Positions 36,721 through 45,290 of a stretch of DNA of 64,000 nucleotides are shown here, piece after piece (position 1 is the stretch's first letter; each line of letters opens with the position of its first letter). The position numbers and the translations under genes were made by a program. Source of the DNA: Bacillus sp. OV166 (GTDB lineage: Bacteria > Bacillota > Bacilli > Bacillales > Cytobacillaceae); NCBI RefSeq assembly GCF_900177675.1, contig NZ_FXWM01000002.1, positions 412,001-476,000 of the forward strand, in the 5' to 3' direction. Under the pieces are notes generated by a model. It was not told the DNA's origin and did no database searches. It saw only the letters and a program-made list of their open reading frames with translations.

Positions 36721-37254
36721 GTCGGGTAGAAAACAAGCGCGCGCAATCAATTATGATTCACGTTTCTTGTAGCCCCCCTACGATCCCGGACGGTCGGTTT
36801 TCCCGAGTCCGGTTCTGACCTTGGATTAATCACCTACAAGCCTTCCCATACAACCGCAGGATTAAATGTCGGTACACATATTCCCCCATCATTTGTAGGT
36901 TTACTTGTAAGCTAGTTTAAACATATTTTATAGCTCAGAGTCTATAATGCTCAAACATTCCAAGTGCCCAGAGGTCCTTTGCCCTATCAAAGGTGTTACC
37001 TTGATAGAAGTGTAATTTCCTTACACTTAAGAAGGCATTACCCTCCCCTAATTGCTACTACGACCTCATGCGCCAATCCTAAATCATCCTACCATTTTCT
37101 ATTAGCCTCTTATATGATAGGTCTTTATTGGTTAGTACCTTTCCAATTTGAAGTAGGACCTTCCCGTCGTTATCTCTGAAAATCTTTCCCCAGATGCCAG
37201 AACCCATACCCCGGCTGCTCTGTCCCCTCTACAAGCTCAATATTTAATATACAA
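36721..37254 (-). mobile_element. Third group II intron remnant
   Basis: The minus strand has GAACCGGACTCGGGAAAACC then GACCGTCCGGGATC at about 36820-36787. This is a domain V-like hairpin with a GAAA-type loop and a two-base bulge. About 60 bases on comes TTTTCTACCCGAC, resembling the 3' end of the inner intron. Upstream are GGAGGGTAATGCCTTC and similar intron-like words, with no RT frame. Copy 2 of the composite element adjoins its 3' end. Confidence 0.45.
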
Positions 37255-37842
37255 TTAATCCTCTGCTTCAGCCTCTCCCTTTGCTTTTGAATAAATAGTT
37301 GACCGTGGTACACCTGTTTGTTTTGATATGTCATTTACGCTCAATCCATTCTTTTCACGTTCCGCAAATAGCTTTAATGCTCTTTTTATTTCTTTTGTGT
37401 CCTGCCCTTTCCTTCCTAAATGTTTACCTTGTTCCTTTGCCCTCTCTCTACCTTCTTTGGTCCGTTCATTGATCAAATCCCTTTCAAACTCTGCAATAGC
37501 GCCCAACATGGTAAACATTAGCTTCCCAGCAGCAGTTGAAAAATCAATCTGTTCTTTAATGAAAACAACACCTATCCCCTGTTCTTGCAAGGCGTGAACG
37601 ATATTATGTAAGTCTCTCGTTGATCTGGCCAAGCGGTCAATTTTGTAAACGACAAGCTTGTCACCTGGCCTTAAATATTCCAACGCTTTTTTGAGTTCTG
37701 GCCGCCCGATATTCTTGCCACTTTTCTTTTCGTAGAAAATCTTTGTGCAACCATGCTTTTTTAGTTGTTCAACTTGGAGAGAGTAATCCTGGTCCAAGGT
37801 ACTTACCCTTGCATATCCAACTGGTTCATTCATTGTTCTCAC
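37255..37842 (-). CDS. Serine recombinase/resolvase (Tn3-type resolvase family)
   Basis: A 195-residue resolvase. The catalytic Ser lies in GYARVSTLDQD (about Ser14), followed by KSGKNIGRPELKKALEYLRPGD, YKIDRLARSTRDL and GAIAEFERDLINERTKEG. A C-terminal helix-turn-helix (NGLSVNDISKQTGVPRSTIY) binds the res site. It could resolve transposon cointegrates or plasmid dimers. The matching transposase is absent. A probable res site lies just upstream. Confidence 0.92.
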   Translation of the reverse strand: MRTMNEPVGYARVSTLDQDYSLQVEQLKKHGCTKIFYEKKSGKNIGRPELKKALEYLRPGDKLVVYKIDRLARSTRDLHNIVHALQEQGIGVVFIKEQIDFSTAAGKLMFTMLGAIAEFERDLINERTKEGRERAKEQGKHLGRKGQDTKEIKRALKLFAEREKNGLSVNDISKQTGVPRSTIYSKAKGEAEAED

Positions 37843-37846
37843 TCCC

Positions 37847-37975
37847 GTCTAAAAGATATATAACTTCTTACACATTAATTATATACTAATTTTTAGACGA
37901 TTAATACACATAAGAAAGTGTAATGTACTAAATTTTATGCAATGTCCAAAACTTACAACTTTTAGACTGACTCCA
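37847..37975. promoter_or_regulatory. Probable res site of the resolvase
   Basis: CGTCTAAAA at 37848 and TTTTTAGACG at 37893 form an inverted pair, and a further CTTTTAGAC-type half-site lies near 37960. Several TTTTAGAC half-sites next to the resolvase start are what a multi-subsite res region looks like. Confidence 0.6.
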
Positions 37976-38003
37976 TGACTTTTTATTTGCTTAAGCATCG
38001 CCC

Positions 38004-38042
38004 GCAGGCTTAAGCCTGCCTTCATAGCCTTCAAGGTTATTG
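38004..38042. repeat. Palindrome GCAGGCTTAAGCCTGC, left copy
   Basis: A perfect 16-base palindrome followed by CTTCATAGCCTTCAAGGTTA. A related palindrome and follow-on sequence occurs at 43414-43450, on the far side of the nuclease-helicase and HEPN-motif genes. Confidence 0.55.
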
Positions 38043-38237
38043 GTTCAAATATTAAGAATCGAATGAATAAATCAGGCAAATTAATGAAAGGGACTTTTTT
38101 ACATTATCAGAATGATTAAGGGGGTTCATTAAATGGAAGGTCTTATCAATAATCCTTAACCATATTTTTTTGAACATTATTCTTTAAGGATTGTAAAAGC
38201 GTATGCGTTGTTGATATAACAAAAAGGGAGGGAAAAT

Positions 38238-41165
38238 ATGAAAAATTTGATAAAACTTACAAAGGAAAAGAAATGCGATGAAATAAAGCATTATCTTGAA
38301 AATATAGATAAAAACAAAAAAGGTGCAATATTTGAAGAGTACTTAAAAGAATTATACATCGGTAACGGTTGGATCGCAGTGCGAAAAGGTGGTAAAAACG
38401 ATGCTGGTGCTGACATTTTATTGTATCATCCAAAAACACCTCTAGAAGTTTCTATGGTCATTCAAGGAAAAAATCAAATCCGCCCACTTTCATTTGATGA
38501 CACACGTACCGAATTAAGAAAATTTGAGGAAGAAGCATCTCTAAAGTATGATTGCAAACAATACGCATTGATATCAATCAATGGATTTGTATCAGAAGCA
38601 GAAAAGTTGAATCCATTCAATATGCGTTTGGACAACTGGGAGAAAGTGAAGGAACTAATTAATGGGTATGACCCAATCAATAAAAAAGAGCCTGAGATCG
38701 ATTTATATAATCATAATCAGTTAGCTTATCAAAATATGAAAAAGATGTGGATTGAATCAAACAGGGTTGCTGTTGTTCAAGCTACAGGTACCGGTAAAAG
38801 TTTTTTAATAATAAAAAGTCTGTCTGAAAGTTTAGAACAGAATAAGCTTGTTTTAGCACCTTCTCATTTTATTTTAGAAGAGATACAGAAAAATGCAGCC
38901 TGGGCGGTGGGCAATACATTGTTTATGACCTATTCGAAAGCAATGGGGTTAACAGATGGTGAAATCAGGAAGCTCAATATTTCGTTATTGGTTTTGGACG
39001 AATTTCATAGGTGCGGGGCGGAACAGTGGGGAAAAGGTGTCAATCGAATTTTGAACTTTTATCATGATTTCAAGGTATTGGGTACATCAGCAACACCGAT
39101 AAGATATTTGGATGGTTCAAGAGACATGTCTCTTGAGTTGTTTGATGGGAATGTAGCTAATGAATTATCTTTACCACAGGCAATCATAAAAGAAATACTA
39201 CCCAAACCAACATATATATCAGCGCTTTACACACTAGATGAAGAGATTGAAGATTTGAAAGAAAAAATTGATAAGTCAACAAATTCGATTAAAGAAAAAC
39301 AAGATTTGCTTAATGAAATTCATTTGTTTAAGGCGGATTGGGAGAAGAGTAACGGAATCCCCAATGTTTTAAAAAAATACATACGTATGGATGTTAATAA
39401 ATTTATTGTGTTTTGCGAGGACAAGGCTCATCTTGAACAGATGGAATGGATTGTAGAAAAATGGTTTAAGGAAGCCGGGTTTAACAAAAGGATAAAAAAG
39501 CATCGAGTAATCAGTGGAGAATCTTGGGCTAAAGAAGAATTGCAACAATTTCAAAACGGTAAAAATAAGAAAACTTTTTACTTGTTGTTTGCTATTGATA
39601 TGTTGAATGAAGGTCTTCATGTTGATGATGTTGATGGCGTGATTTTACTTCGACCAACCGAATCACCGATTATCTTTTATCAGCAATTAGGACGTGCACT
39701 ACAGACTGGAAAAGTTAATAATCCATTAATTTTTGATCTTGTTAATAATTTTAGAAATATAAGGGCGAATGATTTTACAAATGATTTGGAAAAAGAAAGA
39801 AAAAAAGAAAATGAAATAAGAAAACTTCTTGGTTTATCAACAAGCACACATAGCTATTTAATCTTTGACGAAACAAAAGAAATAATGGATTTATTTAAAA
39901 AAATTGAGAAAGAATTAAAAGATAATTGGGATGAACGGTACGAAGAACTAATTCTATATAATGATCGTCATGGAAATTGTTTAGTACCTGAAAGGTACAA
40001 AGAAAATCCATCGCTGGGTATATGGGTAAGAAAGCAAAGAGATAACTACAAAAACGGGGTATTATCTCTCGAAAAAGTTGAACGGTTAAATGAACTGGGA
40101 TTAGAGTTGAATTCCATCAGATGGGAAGAAATGTACCAAGAATTAAAAACATTCCATGACGAAAAAGGTCATTGTTTAGTCCCTCAACGATATAAAGAAA
40201 ATCCTTCATTAGCTAAATGGGTATTGGGACAAAGACAAAATTATAGCCAAGGAGATTTGTCTCAAGAAAAAATTCAACGGTTAAATGAACTTGGGTTTGT
40301 ATGGGGGCGGGGGGATCTCAAGAAAATAAATTTGGAGGAACAGTGGGAAGAAAAGTATCAAGAATTGTTAGCATTTAAAGAGAAACATGGTCATTGCTCA
40401 GTACCTCAAGGATTTAAAGAAAACCCTTCCTTAGCTAGTTGGATATCAAATCAAAGAACGTACTATAAAACTGGAACATTATCTCAAGAAAGAGTCGAAC
40501 GGTTAAATGAACTTGGGTTTGTATGGGGGCGGGGGGATCTCAAGAAAATAAATTTGGAGGAACAGTGGGAAGAAAAGTATCAAGAATTGTTAGCATTTAA
40601 AGAGAAACATGGTCATTGCTCAGTACCTCAAGGATTTAAAGAAAACCCTTCCTTAGCTAGTTGGATATCAAATCAAAGAACGTACTATAAAACTGGAACA
40701 TTATCTCAAGAAAGAGTCGAACGGTTAAATGAACTTGGGTTTATTTGGGAAGCATTTGAAAATCAATGGGAAAAAAATTTCCAACAGTTGATATCATTTA
40801 AGGATAAATATGGTCACAGTTTAGTTCCCAAAGGATATAAAGAAAACCCTGCATTGGCTAATTGGATAGCAAAGCAAAGAATAAGCTATAATGATAGGAC
40901 ATTATCTCAAGAAAGAATCGAACGGTTAAATGAACTGGGATTTATTTGGGACAAACTTGAAAGTCAATGGGAAGAAAGATTCCGGGAGCTGACAGAATTT
41001 CGAAACGAAACTGGACATTGTTTAGTTCCCCATAGATATAAAGAAAATCCATCGTTAGGTAGGTGGGCAGGAACACAAAGAAATGACTATATAAAGGACA
41101 AGTTATCACAAGGAAGAATTGAACGGTTAAATGAACTTGGGTTTGTATGGGAAGTAAAAAAATGA
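38238..41165 (+). CDS. Mrr-like nuclease / SF2 helicase with six helicase-associated domains
   Basis: A 975-residue fusion. Residues about 28-120 look like a restriction-type nuclease: FEEYL, GADILLY and VIQGKNQ give the E, D and QxK pattern. The SF2 helicase follows: ATGTGKS (182-188), DEFH (254-257), GTSATP (282-287) and QQLGRALQTG (about 493). From about 565 there are six helicase-associated repeats of about 70 residues (W..R/Y..L..F....GH..VP...KENPSL..W), which probably bind DNA. Repeats 3 and 4 come from a perfect DNA duplication. GGGAGG precedes the ATG. Anti-phage restriction is likely but unproven. Confidence 0.85.
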   Translation: MKNLIKLTKEKKCDEIKHYLENIDKNKKGAIFEEYLKELYIGNGWIAVRKGGKNDAGADILLYHPKTPLEVSMVIQGKNQIRPLSFDDTRTELRKFEEEASLKYDCKQYALISINGFVSEAEKLNPFNMRLDNWEKVKELINGYDPINKKEPEIDLYNHNQLAYQNMKKMWIESNRVAVVQATGTGKSFLIIKSLSESLEQNKLVLAPSHFILEEIQKNAAWAVGNTLFMTYSKAMGLTDGEIRKLNISLLVLDEFHRCGAEQWGKGVNRILNFYHDFKVLGTSATPIRYLDGSRDMSLELFDGNVANELSLPQAIIKEILPKPTYISALYTLDEEIEDLKEKIDKSTNSIKEKQDLLNEIHLFKADWEKSNGIPNVLKKYIRMDVNKFIVFCEDKAHLEQMEWIVEKWFKEAGFNKRIKKHRVISGESWAKEELQQFQNGKNKKTFYLLFAIDMLNEGLHVDDVDGVILLRPTESPIIFYQQLGRALQTGKVNNPLIFDLVNNFRNIRANDFTNDLEKERKKENEIRKLLGLSTSTHSYLIFDETKEIMDLFKKIEKELKDNWDERYEELILYNDRHGNCLVPERYKENPSLGIWVRKQRDNYKNGVLSLEKVERLNELGLELNSIRWEEMYQELKTFHDEKGHCLVPQRYKENPSLAKWVLGQRQNYSQGDLSQEKIQRLNELGFVWGRGDLKKINLEEQWEEKYQELLAFKEKHGHCSVPQGFKENPSLASWISNQRTYYKTGTLSQERVERLNELGFVWGRGDLKKINLEEQWEEKYQELLAFKEKHGHCSVPQGFKENPSLASWISNQRTYYKTGTLSQERVERLNELGFIWEAFENQWEKNFQQLISFKDKYGHSLVPKGYKENPALANWIAKQRISYNDRTLSQERIERLNELGFIWDKLESQWEERFRELTEFRNETGHCLVPHRYKENPSLGRWAGTQRNDYIKDKLSQGRIERLNELGFVWEVKK
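40279..40722 (+). repeat. Perfect 222-bp tandem duplication in helicase gene
   Basis: Two adjacent copies (40279-40500, 40501-40722) read identical by eye and keep frame (74 codons each). Each encodes one helicase-associated domain containing GRGDLKK and GHCSVPQGFKENPSLASW. Sequence identity at silent positions means the duplication is recent. Confidence 0.85.
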
Positions 41166-41208
41166 ATTAGTAAATGAGTAATATAAACTAGTAAATAGCT
41201 TGTGGAAC

Positions 41209-41231
41209 GCACTCTTAAGAGTGCTTTTTTT
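41209..41231 (+). terminator. Rho-independent terminator of helicase gene
   Basis: GCACTCTTAAGAGTGC followed by TTTTTTT, 44 bases after the stop codon. Confidence 0.88.
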
Positions 41232-41618
41232 CGTTGTTAACTGACTAAAAAAGACAAAATAAAAAGAGCCTTATAGCTCTTACCCCTAGTATCAGCCCTA
41301 TCCTACGCTTGATACCACTGATGGCCGCGCTTGCCATCCAACCCAACTTTAGGTTTGTAGTCAATAACCTAAATCTATTTTTTTGAAAAAATAATAGATT
41401 TTTTGTTAACAGGTATTATATTTTAATAAAGAAGCATCAGTTAAATTAAAAGACCCCATTACGGGGTCTTTTTGTTTGTATTATATTCGAAACATTGGTT
41501 ATAGACATTTTCAAAAGGAAAAAACTTATAGATCGGAAATTACCACGTATTGCTGAATCATTTCCATCAATACCTAATCACAAAAAAGCATCCTAATTTA
41601 TATTTGTTGCGAAATTAC
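41232..41618. other. Intergenic region with a bidirectional terminator
   Basis: AAAAGACCCC and GGGGTCTTTTT at 41448-41473 form a stem that can terminate from either side, suiting the convergent genes. On the minus strand near 41360 a fragment reads DYKPKVGLDGKRGHQWYQA and stops, possibly a leftover of an old gene end. Confidence 0.55.
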
Positions 41619-42269
41619 TTACAATTGTTCACTAATAACTAAAGGAATAGTAAATTCATCCCTTTTTGAGTATTGTTCACATATAACAGATACCTTTATT
41701 TCAAATTCGCCTGATTTTACTGGAACTAATGTATATGATTCAATACATTTTCTTTTCCTTGTTTGAATTAATTCCTTACAATATACCGTAATCATATTCT
41801 TATTGTTAGAACTATAGAAAGTATCAGAAATAAGGTGTCCAGTAAGAGAAAAATTATCACCCATCACTATATTTGAATTTGGAGATTCCATTAATTTAGT
41901 AATACCATCAAGATAATGAACCGTAATCGCATTTCTTTGCTTTTCTGCTTTTTTTATTGGATTTTCTGTTAAAGATGGTTTATTTGGCTTTTTAAATTTT
42001 TCTTTATTAACGCTTAAAACCAAAACAGATTTTGGGAATTTAATTTCAACATAGATATTATTTGCCTTCATTTCCCCATCATTAGAAATAAGAATATCGA
42101 GGTCAACACCCATTAATCCAATCGTATTATATCGCTTTAATTCTTTATTATATTTATTAATCTTTTCTATATCTTCTTCAAGATTATCATTAAATACAGC
42201 TATATCCTCATTCGAAACAAACTTACGCAAATTTTCCGGTTTCGTAATAGTATAATTGATAATTCCCAA
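41619..42269 (-). CDS. Hypothetical beta-rich protein, may be the C-terminal half of the upstream gene
   Basis: A 216-residue frame beginning at a TTG with only a weak upstream GTGAGAG. The central part (NDGEMKANNIYVEIKFPKS) and the C-terminal part suggest beta-sandwich folding, with SFTLVPV-like short strands to the end. It overlaps the 42200-43144 frame by 70 bases. Read-through from that gene with one base shifted at AGCTTTTGGGAA gives a smooth joint (SSESF then GIINYTITKPENLRKF). I favour one gene of about 510 residues broken by an indel, but a genuine overlapping pair is possible. Confidence 0.5.
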   Translation of the reverse strand: MGIINYTITKPENLRKFVSNEDIAVFNDNLEEDIEKINKYNKELKRYNTIGLMGVDLDILISNDGEMKANNIYVEIKFPKSVLVLSVNKEKFKKPNKPSLTENPIKKAEKQRNAITVHYLDGITKLMESPNSNIVMGDNFSLTGHLISDTFYSSNNKNMITVYCKELIQTRKRKCIESYTLVPVKSGEFEIKVSVICEQYSKRDEFTIPLVISEQL

Positions 42270-43144
42270 AAGCTCTCACTTGAAAGTCGATATACCTTAA
42301 ATAGTAATTCAGTCCAAAAATGACGAATCAATGTACTTTGAGTTTTCAATAACAATAATTTATCTGGAAATACTTCTAGAAATCTTACAAGCACATCATT
42401 ATCAGAAATTATGTACTCAAGAAAAGCATCATTCAATGTTCGATTTGGGGAATAAGCTATTTCATGCCAAAACTTAAACCCAATTTTACTTTTTTGATCA
42501 TCTAAGGGAATATAATTATCTTCAATTTCTTTGTAAAATTCCGGTATTTCATTATTTTTCACAACCAGTGGTATCTCTTCAATAAGATGATTAAAATCAG
42601 TGCCTGGCTGAGTAAATCGTTTATCAAGATACAATGAATATTTGTTCAAAAGAGCTTCTTTCCCACCATTTACAACGAATTTAGAAAGATTAGATTCTAA
42701 AAAAAGCCAAAAAGTGTCTACATGACTGTATCCGATGATTGTATCTTTTGCATGCGCACATTCATTTCTTTTCTTTCTCCAATAAGGCATTTCATCAATT
42801 AAATCCATACTAATTAAAAATACTTTCCCTATACTACGATTTTCCTCTTGAATTTTATAGTTTTCTTGCGTTAGATCAAATACTTTTTCTTCCCACTTTT
42901 TATCATCTTTTAAGTCATTTCTAGCTTTTTGCCATACTGATTCATGTGGTATCAAAGATGGCATAGGACTTCTTAGTAAACGATCTCTTAGAGTCTTCAT
43001 AAAACCTAAGTAAGACATTAAAAAAGAAGCTCGATATGCACCTACTCGATAACATATTATTGATTCATCAAAGAGAGTTAAAGCATCCTCAGAGACATCT
43101 TGTTGTTTTATCCATTTTTCAAAATGAATCTCCAAATACAGCAC
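42200..43144 (-). CDS. HEPN-motif protein, possible defence RNase
   Basis: A 314-residue, mainly helical protein. RKKRNECAHAK near residue 130 contains RNECAH, an Rx4H match to the HEPN catalytic motif (Rx4-6H), in a helix following an acidic stretch (DLIDEMPYW). HEPN proteins in accessory regions are often RNases of toxin or anti-phage systems. The last 30 residues (LLRNRKICVSLFRMRI) do not look like a natural end and probably result from a frameshift into the 41619-42269 frame. No family name recognised. Confidence 0.55.
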   Translation of the reverse strand: MLYLEIHFEKWIKQQDVSEDALTLFDESIICYRVGAYRASFLMSYLGFMKTLRDRLLRSPMPSLIPHESVWQKARNDLKDDKKWEEKVFDLTQENYKIQEENRSIGKVFLISMDLIDEMPYWRKKRNECAHAKDTIIGYSHVDTFWLFLESNLSKFVVNGGKEALLNKYSLYLDKRFTQPGTDFNHLIEEIPLVVKNNEIPEFYKEIEDNYIPLDDQKSKIGFKFWHEIAYSPNRTLNDAFLEYIISDNDVLVRFLEVFPDKLLLLKTQSTLIRHFWTELLFKVYRLSSESFWELSIILLRNRKICVSLFRMRI

Positions 43145-43474
43145 TCCAATCCTAACAAATTTTATTATTGTTCTTAGACTTTTGTTTAATAAATTAAGAC
43201 TACTTTCCCCTTTTTATGCTACTACTATTTTACCATATTGGTAGATTTTGTGACTTATTTAGGACCCTGCCTTCCTTGACGTTTCCTTTCATAAAGTGCA
43301 TGTATTTGTTTAGCAAAATGCACCCGTTTGAAATAAAATAAAAAACCAGGTTTCTCCGGTTTGTGTTTAAGAAATCCATTTGGAATTGTGATGATGGTTA
43401 ATCTATACGACTAACAGGCTTAAGCCTGTAATATAAGCCTTAAGGCTAATACTTATGATTTGTTTCGGAGGAGT
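43145..43474. other. Region with dispersed repeat and palindrome, right copy
   Basis: A dispersed-repeat copy (AATGCACCCGTTTGAAATAA) lies at 43318-43337. ACAGGCTTAAGCCTGT at 43414-43429 is a perfect palindrome, followed by ATATAAGCCTTAAGGCTAAT. The pair resembles 38004-38042 and may mark the far edge of the nuclease-helicase island, or simply terminate the XRE gene. Confidence 0.5.
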
Positions 43475-43711
43475 TTACATATCAAAAAAATCGTCTGCCC
43501 TTGCAGCTGGATCCACTTCACGAATTGCCCTCATAATCTTTTTAATCGTGGGGAGTGTAGGCGAATAATCATTATCGGATGAAATTTTACTAATTGTAGT
43601 CCTACTTATCTTCGTTTTACTCACCAACCACTCCTGAGAAATTCCTCGAACATCAAGCCATTTTCCTATTCTAGTTCGTGGTTTACCCCCAAATATATTT
43701 TCTTGTATCAA
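43475..43711 (-). CDS. XRE-family DNA-binding regulator
   Basis: A 78-residue helix-turn-helix protein. RTRIGKWLDVRGISQEWLVS then KTKISRTTISKISSD forms the HTH, and a conserved C-terminal segment (PTLPTIKKIMRAIREVDP) follows. Relatives are small regulators of phage or island genes. It starts from TTG inside the end of a decayed serine recombinase gene, in another frame, so the true start may differ by a few codons (MIQENIFGGKPR). Confidence 0.8.
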   Translation of the reverse strand: MIQENIFGGKPRTRIGKWLDVRGISQEWLVSKTKISRTTISKISSDNDYSPTLPTIKKIMRAIREVDPAARADDFFDM

Positions 43712-43714
43712 GAA

Positions 43715-43965
43715 TCGGCATATTCAAAACAACAATGTCAATTTCTTCATCAATTAGTTTTTCCACTCGTTACGAATTTCTTCTTTGTTCCGACCAAACT
43801 GACTCAGATCGTGAACGACCAGCACATCCCCAAAACGCATTTCTTTGTAAACAGGTCTTGCAAAATCCTTCCCCGATTGTCTTTCTTGGTAAATTCGCTC
43901 AAAATCAAAATTCTTCAATTCTTTCAGCTGCCGCTCTAAATTCTGGTCCTTTGTACTGAATCACC
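43715..43965 (-). pseudogene. Decayed serine recombinase
   Basis: The minus strand reads FSTKDQNLERQLKELKNFDF, then ERIYQERQSGKDFARPVYKE, FGDVLVVHDLSQFGRNKEE and, after a frameshift, KLIDEEIDIVVLNMPILDT. These match successive blocks of the resolvase N-terminal domain. The start is missing and a stop follows EWKN. No DNA-binding domain remains. Confidence 0.8.
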
Positions 43966-44190
43966 TTATTAAAGAATTTCTCAATGTCTTATAAGACTTG
44001 TCTGCACACTACTTATCGTTGTAATGTGCATTTTTCTGACTTTACCAGAGTTTTAAGACAGCTAGCCAGTAGGGTTGAAGACTCATTGAATCCATTCATT
44101 ATAGCTGCTTACTAGTACTTTTTTCTATTAATTTACCGTCTATTTCCATATAATTGGACATATAGTACTTTATAAACATATGAGGTGGGA

Positions 44191-44631
44191 ATGAATTTGT
44201 ATTATTATGCAGTTGATTATGCATGGATTAATAAATCATCTACAGGAATACATTATAAAATTGAGGGAGTTACAAAACATCCACATACGAAAAAAATAGT
44301 TTGTGAATGGGAATTTGAATTTGATGTTGATAAACCGCCTGAAGAAGCTCGGACAAATGTGAGTCATATACAAAACCTCACTTGGAATATATACAAACCT
44401 CTTGACAGTGGTATGAGAAACTTGGGGGATCCAGAATACTTCTTCGATCAATACCTTAAAAAACGATTATTTATGTATGCACACCGTGATAAACTGAAAA
44501 TTGGTGTTAACCATTCACCTTCCAAACAAAACCCAGTACGACTCCCTAGTGACCGATATTACTCCCATTACCTTAAGGGAATAATAAACCCTAGTGACCC
44601 ATATTACTCAGATTACCTTAAGGGAAATTAA
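44191..44631 (+). CDS. Hypothetical protein with C-terminal SDxYYSxYLKG repeat
   Basis: Start set at the ATG at 44191 (a GTG at 44185 is an alternative; GAGGTGGG precedes both). The protein has about 146 residues, beginning MNLYYYAVDYAW, then beta-rich. It ends with two copies of SDxYYSxYLKG (SDRYYSHYLKG, SDPYYSDYLKG). No family recognised. It stands alone with a hairpin terminator 16 bases downstream. Confidence 0.55.
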   Translation: MNLYYYAVDYAWINKSSTGIHYKIEGVTKHPHTKKIVCEWEFEFDVDKPPEEARTNVSHIQNLTWNIYKPLDSGMRNLGDPEYFFDQYLKKRLFMYAHRDKLKIGVNHSPSKQNPVRLPSDRYYSHYLKGIINPSDPYYSDYLKGN

Positions 44632-44646
44632 AATTACACACAACAA

Positions 44647-44674
44647 CAACAAGGACCTAATTTAGGCCCTTGTT
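44647..44674 (+). terminator. Terminator after hypothetical gene
   Basis: AACAAGGACCTA and TAGGCCCTTGTTT pair with one bulge around AATT, and a T-rich tail follows. Confidence 0.65.
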
Positions 44675-45290
44675 TACATTTCATTTAGCTTTTTCTGGTG
44701 TTCTTCCTTCGATGTATGAGTGTAAATTGATATTGCTATGGCACGTATTAGTAAAGGGCGCAATTGTTGAATACTTAATCCCAATTTCCCATTTATATCA
44801 CTGAGGAATTAGGATTTTTAATTTAAAATGAAAACGACCTAATTCAAACTTTTCTGATTAATCTTAGGTCACCTTTACAACTTTGAACTCTGGCTGCCTT
44901 CAGGCAGCCAGAGTTCGTTCACGAAGATATCTCACTAAAAGTGTTAAATTTAACTAGGCGAATAATATACATTATATTATTCATTTAAACTATCAAAAAC
45001 CCATGTTAAACCCGTCATATAATGTTATTTTTTATCCCAATTTAATATGATTTTTAGGTCATTAAACTCGTCATATAAGTTAAGAGACGGAAAGAGTGCT
45101 AGAAGAATATATTATAAGTCTTTAGTAAAAGTTTAGAGATATTTTGCTGCTCTTGATAATAAATCAACAAGACCACGCACTCATTCTTTTAAATATGGGC
45201 TTGTAGACCTAGTTATTTAACCATTCACAAAAAGGGATATTACATAGGCTAAATCTAACATTATGTTTTTAAAATGAGGGGAATAGGCGT
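44675..45290. other. Gene-free stretch with strong GC hairpin
   Basis: GAACTCTGGCTGCC (44885-44898), loop TTCA, then GGCAGCCAGAGTTC (44903-44916): a perfect 14-bp hairpin much richer in G+C than its surroundings. There is no T-run on either side. A smaller GACCTAA/TTAGGTC pair flanks at about 44846-44870. No gene is seen in this stretch. Confidence 0.55.

Noticed and set aside
36964..37179. 71-residue plus-strand frame MPRGPLPYQRCYL...
   Set aside because: It lies antisense to the third intron remnant, lacks a ribosome binding site and has biased composition.
41335..41410. GC-richer patch considered as a tRNA-like element
   Set aside because: It does not fold into four arms. It reads better as a short old coding fragment on the minus strand.
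43678..43959. Two plus-strand frames of 93 and 78 residues
   Set aside because: They are antisense to the decayed serine recombinase, whose conserved blocks are clear on the minus strand.
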